A stretch of DNA of 64,000 nucleotides from Leptospira montravelensis (GTDB lineage Bacteria > Spirochaetota > Leptospiria > Leptospirales > Leptospiraceae). Under the pieces are notes generated by a model, which searched no databases, was not told where the DNA came from, and saw nothing but the letters and a program-made list of their open reading frames with translations. A program made the position numbers and the translations under genes. Below, piece by piece: positions 62,661-64,000 of this stretch (its first letter is position 1; each line of letters starts with the position of its first letter). Location of the stretch: NCBI RefSeq assembly GCF_004770045.1, contig NZ_RQFO01000004.1, positions 620,001 to 684,000 of the forward strand. Direction: 5' to 3'.

Positions 62661-64000
62661 CTAGTTCTCCAAAAATTTGTGTTTCCAAGTTCTTTAATTT
62701 TTGAACAGTAGCTTCAAAATCGAACTGACTAATAGACGATTCAATTTCAAACCTAATCGGATCTAATTCTGTATTTTGTAATAACCGAGAGAGAGTTCTC
62801 CATTCCTCTTGAAGATAAGATCCCTTGGAAAATGAATCTTTCAATGTTTGAATCAAATTACCTACTTTCCCCAAATTTTCATTCGGAATACTGACTTTAT
62901 CATTTTCCATATTTATAAATCCACTCTGAAGATGTGAAAATTGTGTTTGGAATTGTAGTTGGGCCTCTGTAAAAACTGATTTAAAACTTTCAAAATCTTC
63001 ATTGGTAAGTTTAGACCCTTGTAGTTTCTTTTCTAAACGAATACATTCATCGGAAATCGGATAGATGCCAAGATTAGAAGAAACACCTTTCAATCTATGC
63101 AAAAATGTCTGTTGGCCTATTGGATCGTGATTGTATTTGTTCCATTCTTTTACATCCTTTTCAAAATCAAAAAAGAATCCATTTAACATTTTTGTGTATT
63201 TTTCAATAGAACCAAAAAGTTGAATTCCCCTATCTAAAGAAAAGATTTCATTTTCCTTGGTGGGTTTATTCTTTACGGAAATATCATTTGGCGATGCAAA
63301 GTTAGTGATAGTTTTCCTGATTTCAAAAAATAAATCTTGAAGGTCTATTGGTTTGGATACAAATCCATCCATACCAGCTTCTTTTGCCGAAATCCTATCT
63401 TCCTCAAAAACACTTGCTGACAAGGCAAGGATTGGAACTCTAAGGTTGTTTACTTTTTCTAAAATTCGAATTTGCCTTGTTGCTTCCAAACCGTCCATTT
63501 CAGGCATCTGAATATCCATTAATACTAAATCAAAAGTTTTTGATTTATAAACTTCTAATGCTTCTCTTCCATTATTTGCAATTTCTACTTCATGGCCGTT
63601 GGTTGTCATAAGAAGTTGGATTAACTCAACGTTCTGTTTTACATCATCTACAATTAGAACCTTTAACTTAGGTAAATCAAATTGGATGTTTTCATTAATT
63701 TCTAAAACTGGATTCCCTATTTCTAAGGGTATAGAAACATAGAAATGGGTACCTACTCCCAACTCACTCTTTACCCAAATCATTCCTCTCATTAGTTCCA
63801 CTAATTGTTTAGAAATTGTGGTACCAAGCCCTGTTCCACCAAACTTACGACTCATTGACACGTCTGCTTGCGTAAAGGGGTCAAAAATTTTTTCTAATCT
63901 GTCGGCTGCTATACCGATACCGCTATCTTCAATATGAAAAAGAACCTCTCCCCCCTTTGCAGAAACATTGAGTTGAATGAAACCTTCTTTGGTAAACTTA
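62644..64000 (-). CDS. Hybrid sensor histidine kinase, 3' part (HATPase-REC-HPt)
   Basis: Partial: the reading frame is open to the window end, so sensor and phosphoacceptor parts are missing. The visible portion starts in the HATPase (LFHIEDSGIGIAADRLEKIF, then KFGGTGLGTTISKQL). A receiver follows (LKVLIVDDVKQNVEL, phosphoacceptor in LVLMDIQMPEMDG, Lys in GFVSKPIDL), and then an HPt-like domain with the likely histidine in FLHRLKGVSSNLG. The last 100 residues are charged helix. The layout is a phosphorelay ending in HPt, whose next acceptor is probably the receiver of the overlapping HD-GYP gene. Confidence 0.9.
   Translation of the reverse strand, partial: KFTKEGFIQLNVSAKGGEVLFHIEDSGIGIAADRLEKIFDPFTQADVSMSRKFGGTGLGTTISKQLVELMRGMIWVKSELGVGTHFYVSIPLEIGNPVLEINENIQFDLPKLKVLIVDDVKQNVELIQLLMTTNGHEVEIANNGREALEVYKSKTFDLVLMDIQMPEMDGLEATRQIRILEKVNNLRVPILALSASVFEEDRISAKEAGMDGFVSKPIDLQDLFFEIRKTITNFASPNDISVKNKPTKENEIFSLDRGIQLFGSIEKYTKMLNGFFFDFEKDVKEWNKYNHDPIGQQTFLHRLKGVSSNLGIYPISDECIRLEKKLQGSKLTNEDFESFKSVFTEAQLQFQTQFSHLQSGFINMENDKVSIPNENLGKVGNLIQTLKDSFSKGSYLQEEWRTLSRLLQNTELDPIRFEIESSISQFDFEATVQKLKNLETQIFGELDGNKY

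Overview
The window looks like chromosomal DNA of a spirochaete of the genus Leptospira, probably from the saprophytic (L. biflexa-like) side, but the species cannot be fixed from sequence alone. The reasons are the AT-rich composition (roughly 38-40% G+C by eye), a periplasmic-type FlaB flagellin and a FliG, many lipoproteins with relaxed spirochaetal lipoboxes, a metY-metX-metW cluster, the rpsU-yqeY-dnaG-rpoD block, and a large set of two-component, chemosensory, GAF/PP2C/STAS and cyclic-di-GMP-type proteins. No insertion sequence, prophage, CRISPR array or replication origin was seen.

Layout. 0.1-3.2 kb: metY-metX-metW, methionine synthesis from homoserine by O-acetylation. 3.3-7 kb: a DUF1566-type lipoprotein, threonine dehydratase and an ankyrin lipoprotein on the minus strand, with one 400-base non-coding gap holding a terminator and a G-rich element. 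7.1-8 kb: flaB with a strong terminator. 8.2-19.8 kb: ispH, then a plus-strand signalling operon (GAF histidine kinase, receiver-ATPase protein, CheY, STAS, CheA, PAS-rich MCP, CheW, CheD, CheB; no cheR). 19.8-27.7 kb, minus: a coiled-coil protein, a GAF-PP2C-HATPase protein and its STAS partner, then a two-subunit biotin-dependent acyl-CoA carboxylase. 27.7-36 kb: tRNA-Ala, def, an RND pump, a membrane-anchored polysaccharide deacetylase, tyrS, glpD. 36-42.5 kb, minus: a lipoprotein and the macromolecular-synthesis block rpsU-yqeY-dnaG-rpoD, preceded by a degenerate GGDEF-like protein.

42.6-49 kb: fbp, a small Lys/Ala-rich lipoprotein, a degenerate HD-GYP-like protein, and the pyruvate dehydrogenase genes for E1-alpha, E1-beta and E2 (E3 is elsewhere). 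49-51 kb: a 69-residue protein, fliG, tRNA-Asp and a CDP-alcohol phosphatidyltransferase. 51-64 kb is more accessory: an ankyrin lipoprotein; a TetR regulator facing an FMO-type monooxygenase and an SDR across a palindromic operator; a histone H1-like protein; a membrane PP2C-TPR phosphatase; a second TetR regulator facing a class II aldolase and a paralogue that has lost its metal site; an AraC-GyrI regulator with a separate GyrI-domain protein; a REC-HD-GYP phosphodiesterase; and the 3' part of a hybrid histidine kinase that runs off the window end.

The most interesting points are: (1) the aldolase/pseudo-aldolase pair and the repeated CGAC-N4-GTCG motif, which also lies in front of the phosphatase gene beyond the TetR gene; (2) the chemosensory operon fed by its own kinase and receiver-ATPase; (3) the fused phosphatase/anti-sigma-type kinase next to an acyl-CoA carboxylase; and (4) two apparently catalytically dead cyclic-di-GMP-type domains beside housekeeping loci.
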